Below, piece by piece: positions 24,181 through 34,539 of a DNA stretch of 64,000 bases. The stretch is from NCBI RefSeq assembly GCF_918797505.1, contig NC_092797.1:31509372-31573371 (forward strand). Direction: 5' to 3'. The notes under the pieces were generated by a model, which saw only the letters and a program-made list of their open reading frames with translations, searched no databases and had not been told where the DNA came from. Numbering within the stretch: the stretch's first letter is position 1; each line of letters begins with the position of its first letter. This DNA is from Bemisia tabaci. Its lineage: Eukaryota > Arthropoda > Insecta > Hemiptera > Aleyrodidae. The position numbers and the translations under genes were made by a program.

Positions 24181-24207
24181 AGACAAGGCACGAATTTCAG
24201 CATTATG

Positions 24208-24691
24208 ATACACGTTTCATAACCAAAATTTCACGTAGAACACGATGCGCACAACAAAAATTACCGAAATCAAGTCGTTATGAAGATATTTAATGATTCT
24301 TGATGCGTGAATTCAAACCACCCGCTCATGAAAACTCAATGCTCTACGTGACTCACATCGCGCGCTAAACGTTATCATGACAGTCTCTGCTATATAAAAA
24401 TCTGGCAACCTTAATCTTGACGCTTTAGCTCAGTTATTGCAAGTTTGTTTATAGTTTGAACAGCACATGGTGGGAAATGAACATCGCTTGATTGAGAAGC
24501 TTGCTGAAACCGTTGTAGTGCACGATTTGACGCACGTAGAGCTTTGAGTTTCTTGTGAGCGGACAGTTCAAACTCCTCGTAACCAATGTGAAATACATAT
24601 AAACGTTAATATCTTTGTTAGGAGTTGATTTCGGTAATTTTGGTTGCGCGAATCGTGTTCTACGTGAAATTGTGGTCAAGAAACATGTATT
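24208..24691. mobile_element. TIR element with about 75-bp arms
   Basis: The left arm from ATACACGTTTCATAACC includes TTCACGTAGAACACGATGCG and AAAAATTACCGAAATCAA. The right arm, read in reverse, starts ATACATGTTTCTTGACC and repeats the same order, ending near 24691. Both ends begin at TA. No coding content. Confidence 0.8.
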
Positions 24692-24699
24692 AGAATGCT

Positions 24700-25190
24700 T
24701 AAATTTGTACCTTGTCTATTGGTCCATTGTCCTGGAAAAAGGCGTTTCTGAGATACATTTTGGCCAGAAACGCGTTGATTATACACCCAGTTTCATGAAG
24801 ACTTCTTCTATCTGAGGACCGCACAGTCTTCAAGTTCTTCAAAACTTTTATCTAGAATAACCGCCGAAAGGTAAATTTTTCATTGACAGACATAGTGACC
24901 ATCAATCAGATGAGAAACATTCAACCCTAGAGTTTTAATTCTTTTTGATCAGAAACTGTTTAATTTAGACGACGAAACTTCGAAGAATCTAAAACAAGCA
25001 TTTCCATGAAACAGACAAGAAATCCAAAATCTGCATATTTTTTAAATTTTTTTACTTCCACCACGTAGGTTTCAGTAGGAAAGATCACGTGTGCCAAAGC
25101 AGAATCTGATTACATTTTTCGTGAGCTTAAAAAAGCATCAGTTTTTAATTACGAAACATGCTTTAGTAGAGGGATCTGTAATTGCAACAG
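24700..25190. other. Unique AT-rich sequence
   Basis: No feature supported. Confidence 0.35.
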
Positions 25191-25196
25191 TACAAT

Positions 25197-25263
25197 GAAA
25201 TAGTAAACGGAGCCTTGATACCTTTCCAAAGGTAAAAGGTATCACGGCTACGTTTACTATTTT
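25197..25263. repeat. Small hairpin
   Basis: AAATAGTAAACG pairs with CGTTTACTATTT, and GATACCTTT pairs with AAAGGTATC around a short loop. The foldback is about 66 bp with small bulges. Could be a miniature element or a microRNA-like precursor. Confidence 0.65.
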
Positions 25264-25801
25264 ATCATATTATCATAAATTTTTAGGTGAATCGTCAACA
25301 TGGCTCAAATGTATCGCCTCGCTTTACTGCTCCAAGCGACCCTTGCGTTTACCTCTGGCTCTCGCTTGCTTTCATTCATTTATTCGTCATTGTATTTTTT
25401 ACATGTCCTTTTCAGCCTTCTCATCGCACTCGGGGAATTTTTCTGCACTTTTGCATTCCTTTGATTGTTAATTCTGAGCGGGGCCTCTATCCCGCTTTCG
25501 GACCGTTCCGCCTGTGTCTTTTTCAGTTTGCATCCACCACTTGATACTTAGGCCCTTGATGTGTCTAATTTTCAGCCCCCATTCATCCCTCGTGAAAGCT
25601 CAGGAGGACGGCCAAAAAGTGAAGAGAAACTAACAAATAGCTGAGCTACAAAGTACTCAAAACTTGCGCAGTCCTCATCATTCTTTACCTTTTCCAGCAT
25701 TTATTGAGCCGTCGGATGAGGTTTCATTCCAGTATTCAACTGCATATTCCTATGGTGTCAATAACCCGTGTATACTGCAAAACCACCTGTTAAATCCTAT
25801 A

Positions 25802-26054
25802 CTGCCGTGCAAAGAAAGAACGCCGTATAAACATTCGAGAGTTGCAAAATCTCCTCCTCAAAAATGTTTATTTTTGAGGAGAGTTACGAATATTTTTTAT
25901 TGAAATTGTCATATACTTTGGAATTTATTGGGAATTAAATTCTCTGAAGAGTTCGAGGAAAAATGAACACAAATTTCTTTGAAAAATATTTTCTATTTCA
26001 AGAAAATCTGGCAACATCTGAAGGCTCATACGACGTCCTTCCTTAAAATGGCAG
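25802..26054. mobile_element. Family A TIR element with 4-bp target duplication
   Basis: Left CTGCCGTGCAAAGAAAGAAC, right TCCTTAAAATGGCAG. TATA flanks both ends (25798-25801 and 26055-26058). Confidence 0.9.
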
Positions 26055-26059
26055 TATAG

Positions 26060-29000
26060 AGCTATAGCTTGTTTCCGGTATTAAATGTTTTATGTTCATT
26101 CATTTATCTTCATCTAATAATATTGAATATGGTCTATAATAATTTGTAAGAAGAAAGTATACTTTCGAGAATTATGTATCATATGAAGTTCAATCTTACT
26201 GCACTGCAGTCAATTACACCTCCTCGGTTTATTCGAGGAAAAAAGGAGGAAAAAAGAAACAAATTCAACTTTTGTCTCCTTAAGTTATTAACACAATAAT
26301 TCATCCCTTCAATCTGGATTATGACAAGAAACTTTGATTTAATTTTAATTATTCCTGCCTCCCTAGCACGAGATAGACCACTTGCTGAGCACTATGCCAA
26401 TCATATATTCTACCTCGGAAAATCTTCCGTCCTTCCTTGAAATCAATGGATGTCCATTCAGTGATGCGGAAAATTCACAAAACCGTAACAATAATATGTT
26501 TTTCCGTGAAAAAATAAAGTGTAAAGTGGAAATATCGCAACACTAGTGATTAGGGAGATGCTGTACTTTGGCCTATGGGAGGGCAATTGTACGCTTGCTC
26601 TCTCCTTATTTGCGGCCTGCGGCTCATTCTCCAAGATAATAGTTAATTTCGCTCCGAAGCTTTTAACGGTGCTCTGAAAGTTTTGATGTCAAAGTTAAAA
26701 AGGATGGCGGTATGACGATTACCATCCAGGTATATACACAAACAAGCGCCTACGTGGAATTTTATCTCGAACTCAATCATTCCTTTTGAGAACTTTTATT
26801 TCTTCTTCATATTTTTTTTTTCTCCCCTCCTACTGTCAAACAGTGCATTGACGAACCCACGTGTTTCAAGGGAGAGAGCAGAGATGTGGTTTAGATTGAC
26901 GTGCCGGCAGAGAATCGCACATCAAAAGAGATTGCCGATTGTGGGTTATGAGATACAAACGTCAAAAGTCCCGAGATAGACATGTGAATCTAGTTCAGAT
27001 CCTCTCTTCGCGTGAGAAGAGCGAAAATCTCCCGAGTTTAGAAGTTTAGAAATCGGCTTTCATTTTGCCCAACATTCTCGTTTTTACCTTTTCTTTTTAC
27101 TCTAATGGAGAACAAGTTTTGCCATTGAGATAGTATCATTTTTTTGTGCCCGAAGAATCTATAATATGACCTGATTTTCGTTTAAGAATACGAGTATGAT
27201 GAAAACGTATACATGTATATCTGGAAATTTTCTCATGCGAGGAATGAGGAATTTTCCAGTTATCAAAGTACGTAAAATAGAGCCTCAAATACCTCACTTC
27301 ATTTTTAAATTTGAACTTCTCATGTTTTTTTTCTTTTTGAATGGAAGAAAGTACTTTTCTTTAGGTAGTAAAGTACCTTTTCCTTTAAAAAATGTAACAA
27401 TAGTTCAACAAGTGCAAAAAGTGGCATGTAATGAGTTTAGTAATTTTCATCGCTGTTAAACATTCAAAAAAGTACTCAGAATTTTCCGGTGAATCAAACG
27501 TTCCTTGTAATATACATTTTATTTTGAAATATTTCACAATAGAATAAGTGTCTACTCGATAATTAATCACGCTAGAGTATGATTGTCCTAGTATTTGACG
27601 TAGTAAAGCCTAAAATTCCAAATTGAGACTCTTAAAACAGATTTAACTTTCATGATAACACTCATGGCCACCGTAGATGTTTATGGCATCCATGCTGTTT
27701 CAAAATTCGTGAGAGAAATTGATCTTGTAAGGAAATCGACTAGCCTTGAGAATTCATGAGAGTATTTCGTCTTCATAAAGAAATCTACCAGCCAATACGA
27801 GAGCCAAAATGTTGGGAACGCTGAGAACGTGGTTTGTTCATGCATAGAATTCTCCTTCATTTCATAAGATAGGCAAAACGGGCTCTCACGAGTACGAATA
27901 GTGGTATCAGTTGGGTTGAACCGGTTACCTACTTGTCGCCGGTCATAATTCGACCACGAGCTCGTTTGTGCCTACTGATGTAAATAAAGGCAATTTTTTT
28001 TAATCCATTTATTTTCAGGATCATGACGCCATTTTATCAACAATTCAATCATTTCGCCATTTTTCAAGCGCAAAAACTTTATACTACTATATTCTCCTCG
28101 AGTTTGTATGAGTAAGTGTATAAGTTTGTATATGTAATTAACTCTTTCTTGGGTTGAAACACCCGCCCATGATTAACAACTGTATTAAATAGTGAATGTG
28201 TTTCAAACTTGATACCGATTGATCATATTTTGGAAGATATTACCTACATTGATCTTAATTTTTAAAGTTTGGTCTGCGATGCGTTGATTCTTAAATTATC
28301 TCCCGGACAAATATTCTTGAACCGTTGACATCATCGAATTGTTCAGAGTTATTAAACATCTTCCCAGGTCGAAGATTATCATTGTGTGGCGCCCTAAAAT
28401 CTCCGAATCATAATGAAGTGACTGGATTGAGCCGAAACTTTAGTCTTCATGTTGAATCCGTGTTTAATTTTTAGATTTTCATTCATAAAGTCAATTTTCT
28501 AGTCCCCGACTTGGGCCATTGTTGGAGGCATCGGCCGCGGCTCAGCTGGAGTCGAGTCTGGAGAGTTTGACAAAAGTATTAACAGCGCTTCGCCCCCCCC
28601 TCCCCCTCCCCACCCGGCCGGCGCCCCTTTCCTCTGACTAATAGCCCCAAACTAAAGTCACACCAGGCTTCCCCTGGTCTCAAACTTTGCGTCGTGGAAT
28701 TAATTATGTTGACCTGCTTCAACTCTGAATTCAAAATTTTAATGTCCTTTTTTACCTCGCTCGGTTTTATGCATTTTCCCCGGCGGTGCGCCCACTCCCT
28801 CTCGATGTTGCTTGTCATCCGAACGTAGTTTCGTTTGAGTAATGTCGCCTTCCGAGAGACCTCTCGCCGTCTCTCCTGGAAAGTCTCGCCGATAAGCGGC
28901 CTCTAACACCTTTCGCAGCTGTGCACAACCAGCGCCTGCGCTCAAATGCGTCCGAAAGGGTCGCGTTTTCTTGTGTTACCTTGCTAAAAAAAAAAAAAAT

Positions 29001-29150
29001 CAAACAAGGTAAACATGGACACTATGGGTCAAATTGTGTCTTAACCTAGTTTGTGTGAAATTCGAGTCAGATGGTAAAGCTCCCATTCAAGAATATCACT
29101 CGGATATGATGGAACTAAACACAGATTGATGATCAATGGAACCGATCTGT
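26060..29150. other. Unique sequence with a GC-rich part near 28.5-29.0 kb
   Basis: Mostly AT-rich with no repeats recognised. About 28530-28970 is CpG-rich and includes a C-rich run (28590-28612). No exon with credible splice sites seen. Confidence 0.4.
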
Positions 29151-29154
29151 ATTT

Positions 29155-29385
29155 CTGCCGTGCAACGAAAAACGCCGTAAACGCCTTTTTACATTTTTTA
29201 TCATAGCAGAAACACTTGTGTACCTTGAGACAATGTTTTTACGGAATTCGTGCACAAATACTATTAAGAAATCAAGTTGAAAATTTGAGGTGCGTGGGTA
29301 AAATAGGTTTTATTTTATAAAGTGTTAAGTTCCAAAAAACGAGGAAAAATTTTGATGGATTTACGGAGTTCTTCCTTAGCACGGT
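29155..29385. mobile_element. Family A TIR element, diverged copy
   Basis: Left CTGCCGTGCAACGAAAAACG, right CGGAGTTCTTCCTTAGCACGG. The interior has diverged from other copies. Confidence 0.75.
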
Positions 29386-29871
29386 TGATTTTGGTCCATC
29401 ACATTCGAGTGACTTTTTCTTAATTTGCGAAAATTTACTAACTTAACTATCTGACTGCATTATAATTTCGGTAAAAAATATAATCTCTCTTCTTTTTGTT
29501 ATCAGGAATAGGGGTCTGAGGGTCTTGACTTTTATAATTGTACATATTTTTGTTTCCTGGTCGAGGAAAGGGTTGAAACCACCCCGAAACATCCAAGACT
29601 TTGTGTTCGTTTTTTTGCCATGGTTACTCATTTTCTAAAGTGATTTTTAGTCGAGTTATTCGGGCTATATTTGTGAATTATTGCCAAAATTTAGGTCTCA
29701 CAGCACACTCAAACATGTCTGTACTTGCGGTTACTTTGCGTTACTTTTCTTTTGGTTAGGTCAGCCAAACCGATTAGGTTGCTCAACACAATCTTTGATT
29801 CAATCACATGATACCGGATAGGTTACTCCGAGACAACAGGGGATGAAGAAATACCGAACTAAAGTACTCTT

Positions 29872-30124
29872 CTGCCGTGCTAAGGAAGAACGCCGCACAA
29901 ACATTCTAGAGTTGCCAAATTTTCCTCGATAAAACATGTATTTTTGACGACATTCATGCATATTTTTCCTTGAAATTTTCAGATATCTTAGATTAAATTG
30001 CGTACTAAATAGTCTGACATTTTTGGAAAAAAATATTCAAAATTTTACTAGTAAATTCACTTTTTAGTGAAGGAAATCTGGCAGCGTCTAAAGGCTCATA
30101 CGGCGTTTTTCCTTAGCACGGCAG
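29872..30124. mobile_element. Family A TIR element with 4-bp target duplication
   Basis: Well-preserved tips CTGCCGTGCTAAGGAAGAAC and TTTTTCCTTAGCACGGCAG. TCTT flanks both ends (29868-29871 and 30125-30128). Confidence 0.95.
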
Positions 30125-30275
30125 TCTTGTTCGTAACACAAAAAGTCGCTTACTTTTCTCACTGAGTGGACACAATTTTGACTTTTCGTCAGCGTATCAT
30201 GTTTTTCTTTATTCATCATCACGCGATTTCAACCACTAATTCATTTATGACCCGGGATGTTTGCGCCCGCCACGA

Positions 30276-31950
30276 GCGACACCGCCGACCAATCAGGGCG
30301 AATGAGGAAGACCCCGGCGATTCTCCGGGTCGACTGTTGAATCGTTATCGAATGACCGTGATCGATATATCCCTATCTTAGCAATGCAATTTATCGATTC
30401 AGATTATCTGATAACGATTCACGATTCAACGTGTTGTTCAGGGGGTTGATGCTGGTTGAATCGTTAATGGATAAATCCCTATCTTAGCAATGCTTTATAT
30501 CGATACAGATCGATATCTCGATTATTATATCGATGGATATGTCGATGAAGGCCATTCTGTGGCGATTCAAAAGGGGGTTGATTGTTGAATCGTTAATGGA
30601 TAAATCCCAATCTTAGCAATGCTTTATATCGATACAGGTCGATATCTCGATTATTACATCCGCCGACCAATCAGGGCGAATGAGGAAGACCCCGGCTATC
30701 CTGCGGGTCGACTGTTGAATCGTTATCGAATGACCGTGATCGATATATCCCTATCTTAGCAAAGCAATAAGTTATCAATTCAGATTGTTCGATAACGATT
30801 CACGATTCAACGTGTTGTTCAGGGGGTTGATTGTTGAATCGTTAATGGATAAGTCCCTTAGCATCTTAGCAAAGATCTTAGCAATGCTTTAAATTGATAC
30901 AGGTTTATATCTCCATTATTATATCGGTGAATATGTCGATTGAGGCCATTCTGTGGCGATTCAAAAGGGGGTTGATTGTTGAATCGTTAATGGATAAATC
31001 CCTATCTTAGCAATGCTTTATATCGATACACACTGAGAAAAAACTATGGCTTATAAACCTATTAGAGGTAAATATGGAACACCACTAATAGTAGTACCTC
31101 TACATATAATAATAGCACATATACCTTAGTTATGGTACGGGGTACCTCAATTAGGTACAGAGACCTTAGTATGGTTCACAGACCGAGAATCATTAGTTTA
31201 TTTACGACTATTATAGGTGTTCCATATTTACCTCTAATAGGTTTATAAACCATAGTTTTTTCTCAGTGCAGATCAATTCCTCGATTATTATATCGATGGA
31301 TATGTCGATGAAGGCCATTCTGCGATTCAAGAGGGGGTTGATTGTTGAGTCGTTAATAGATAAATCCCTATCTTAGCAATGCTTTATATCGATACAGGTC
31401 GATATCTCGATTATTATATCGATGGATATGTCGATGAAGGCGATTCAAGAGAGGGTTGATTGTTGAATCCTTGATGGATTAATCCCTGTCTTTGCAATGC
31501 TTTATATCGATACAGGTCGATATCTCGATTATTATATCGATGGATATGTTGATGAAGGCTATTCTTTGGCGATTCAAGAGAGGGTTGATTGTTGAATCCT
31601 TGATGGATTAATCCCTATCTTAGCAATGTTTTATATCGATGCAGGTCGATATCTCGATTATTATATCGATGGATATGTTGATGAAGGCGATTCAAGAGAG
31701 GGTTGATTGTTGAATCCTTGATGGATTAATCCCTGTCTTTGCAATGCTTTATATCGATACAGGTCGATATCTCGATTATTATATCGATGGATATGTCGAT
31801 GAAGGCCATTCTTTGGCGATTCAAGAGAGGGTTGATTGTTGAATCCTTGATGGATAAATCCCTATCTTAGCAATGTTTTATATCGATGCAGGTCGATATC
31901 TCGATTATTACATCGATGAACTTGTCGATGAAGGCTGTTCTGTGGCGATT
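30276..31950. repeat. Tandem array with ATCGAT-rich units
   Basis: Units of about 119 or 130 bp, differing by a segment near GGCCATTCTGTGG. Each has GTTGATTGTTGAATC, AAATCCCTATCTTAGCAATG, TTTATATCGATACAGG and TCGATATCTCGATTATTA. The first part is a larger unit of about 180 bp (30276-30456) repeated at 30657-30837. At least five units carry the exact octamer TATCGATA. A TIR element interrupts the array at 31031-31268. Confidence 0.9.
31031..31268. mobile_element. CACTG-tipped TIR element inside the tandem array
   Basis: Arms CACTGAGAAAAAACTATGG and CCATAGTTTTTTCTCAGTG with further pairing over ATAAACCTATTAGAGGTAAA. The insertion splits a TATCGATACAG-type array motif, so it is younger than the array unit it interrupts. 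Confidence 0.9.
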
Positions 31951-31959
31951 CAAGGAGCC

Positions 31960-33180
31960 GGGCGCAGGTTCCAAGGGCTCGAGTACAAAGGCGGCTCGAC
32001 ACAGTGGCCCCAAAACATAAATTAAGTGACAAGACGAGTGCGTGATTTGTTCAGCGGCTGTAAAATAAAAGGCGGGCCGTGCAATTACGGGGGTATCGAT
32101 CAAAGTCGCGAGGGTCGTGGCGAGCGGTGGCGAGTGCTCCCGCGTCCTAAGGAAGAACGTCGTATGAGAATTTGAAAGTTGTCAAATTTCCTGCAATTAA
32201 GTAAAAAAATTTCCAGGAAATGTGGATACGCGCCTTTCAAGTTTTTAAAGACTTCAATAGCTGTTTAATGTAAAGAGTAAAGTCTTTCGTGAAAAGTGTG
32301 CTAGAGACCAAAAGACTTGTATCAGCCCTTAATAACAGGGCCCCGGCCCCAGCCGATATTATGCCATCAGGCGCTCCCGGCTCAACGCACCCTCCATCCT
32401 GAGCGAGGGGGATAGCGTTCCTCAGCAAATTTTGATAAGCCTAAAGTAAATTTCTTTATTTAACCTTTATTTATTGTCTAATTTGTAGGCCAATATGACA
32501 TTTTGTAATTAATCTGTTGCTGAATAAATAATGAAAAAAAACTATTTAATCTGAAAGTTTCTGGAGGAGATTAACGAGTTGTTTTTAATGGAAGGCATGT
32601 CCGTCTTTAGAGGAGTCCCAAGAACAGTGATACTATTATCTGAAAATGGACTTGTTCCCGTTTAGAAACAAATTTGTTCAAATAATCATAACTATTTTCA
32701 AAAATAAATGGCTGAAATCAATAAATGACACACACAAAAAAAAATGTTGCCTCAGGGTTTAACCGCCAGATTCCACAACAGTTTCTCTCAGTTTTTCCTA
32801 AAATTGCCCCCAATTGCAGCTTCCTCTTCCAAATCTTTGGGGAATCGTAGTTTTGGGCATGTTGGGGTCAGTTCGAAACCAAAATCATTGAAAAATGAAC
32901 ATTCCAATATTTTTTAGCGATAATTCCTCCCATGGTTTCGGATCTCGGATCTTCTAAGGCAAAAACTTAGTTCACTTCATTGGACTTCTAAAATCCCCTC
33001 TTAACTTAAATTGAAATTTTTATATTGTTGAGGTTGTAAGCGCTGAAAAGCATGGTAGTATAGTTGGCAATATATTTTGAGTTTCTCCATAACCGTCGCG
33101 AAAATTCAGGAAAGAAACGACGATTCTTTAAAACGTGGAATTCGCAGATCCAACAGGGGATGTTATCGAAAAAACTTTAT
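31960..33180. other. Unique sequence with one family A fragment
   Basis: Apart from the fragment at 32136, no feature is supported. Confidence 0.35.
32136..32260. mobile_element. Family A left-end fragment
   Basis: GTCCTAAGGAAGAACGTCG, then TTGTCAAATTTCCTGC, then AAGTTTTTAAAGAC. No right end follows. Confidence 0.6.
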
Positions 33181-33188
33181 GGAGGAAA

Positions 33189-33416
33189 TACTGGAAAAAA
33201 AAACGCATTGGATCTAGAGGCCAGACTCTTGAAAACATTGACAAGAAAAAATACTCTCGATTCAATCGGATTTTTGCTTGGATCAAAACGAAATCCGCTT
33301 AAATTAAGAGGCTTGGTCCTTGATTTAAGCTAGATTCTGATTGAATCAAGAGTGATTTTTCTTGTCGATGTTTTTAAGAGTCTTGACTCTAGATCTAATG
33401 TGTTTTTTATCCAGTG
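33189..33416. mobile_element. Family B TIR element, copy 3
   Basis: Tips ACTGGAAAAAAAAACGCATT and AATGTGTTTTTTATCCAGT. Taking ACTGGA as the true tip, flanks GAGGAAAT (33182-33189) and GAAGAAAT (33416-33423) agree at seven of eight, which points to an 8-bp target duplication. Confidence 0.85.
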
Positions 33417-33477
33417 AAGAAATGTTTTATTTTGGCCTCCTGCAGTAGAGTGGTTTACCTCTAGGACACCCTATATC

Positions 33478-33534
33478 TTATGACTGTAGATTTGGCAACA
33501 CTCGGAAGTCGATACGGCGTTTTTCCGTAGGACG
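33478..33534. mobile_element. Family A right-end fragment
   Basis: TTTGGCAACACTCGGAAG, then ATACGGCGTTTTTCCGTAGG. Only the terminal 55 bp remain. Confidence 0.6.
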
Positions 33535-34270
33535 GCCGAGTGGTGAGTCCGTCGGCTTTTACGAGGCGGCGTCGCTTCCGGTCGGCCTTGGCGCGAAAAC
33601 GGCGAGTTTCTCAAAAGGCCCTAATTATGTAAAAACGGGAGGTTATGAGCGCTGCGGCGGGCTTTTGGCGGGGGTGCTGATGGCGCGATAGCCGAAATAA
33701 TCGCTAAATCAGCACGGGAGCCGCCGCGGAAACAGGTTAATCAAGGGGTTGTAAAATATTCGCCGCACCGGCTCCTGCCTTCACTCCCGCGCCGCGGCAA
33801 TTGTACAATGTACAGACACCTGCAATTAGCCCGCTCTACCTCTCCTATAAATTAAATTGCCACCGCTGCGTCTATTTCGCCTGCTCCTCCTTTGAAAGTA
33901 TGTCCTCCCGAATTCGCCATCGCATTACTCATACTCGCGAGCGCGCTTGTCACGTTGAGCTCCAACCCCCCGTTGATGCGCTCTGAAATTCGGGGGATTT
34001 CAGCACGAGTTGGACGAGGTCCACTGGAGGGCGATCAAATTAACGGTCCTCTTACCCCGTGCCTTTCACCCGCTCCCCGCCCCTTTTCAACGAGCCCTTG
34101 ACCGTTTTGCCGCAGTGCTATGCTTTTTCCTTCGACTAATAATTAAGTTTTGCCCGCCGATCGTGCGCCACTTGTCGCAGCGTTTTAGGGCGGTTGATCC
34201 CGAATCGGAACACTAGGAAAGGGTAGAGGGACTCCGGATCATTTGCGTTTTCGTGGCATTAGGATCTCCT
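33535..34270. other. GC-rich unique island
   Basis: CpG-dense sequence without recognised repeats (for example GCCGCCGCGGAAACAGG near 33720). No credible exon; possibly regulatory host sequence. Confidence 0.35.
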
Positions 34271-34276
34271 CCTCTA

Positions 34277-34529
34277 TTGCCGTGCTAAGGGAAAACGCCG
34301 TAAGAACATTCGAGAGTTGCCAAATTTCCTCCGATAAAATGTTTATCTTTGAGGCATATTATGAATATTTTTCCTTGAAATTTTCAGACGTTCTAGATCC
34401 AATTACCAACAAAATTAAATGGGAAATTGGTAGATAAGTATTTAAAAAATTTCCTGAGAGTTCGTGATTTGCGAGGGAAAATTTGGCGACGCCTGAAGGC
34501 TCATACGGCGTTTTTCCTTAGCACGGCAG
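34277..34529. mobile_element. Family A TIR element with 4-bp target duplication
   Basis: Tips TTGCCGTGCTAAGGGAAAAC and TTTTTCCTTAGCACGGCAG. TCTA on both sides (34273-34276 and 34530-34533). Confidence 0.95.
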
Positions 34530-34539
34530 TCTACGTGTT

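Noticed and set aside
30276..31950. Possible CRISPR-like array
   Set aside because: Units are 119-130 bp and repeat along their full length with no unique spacers.
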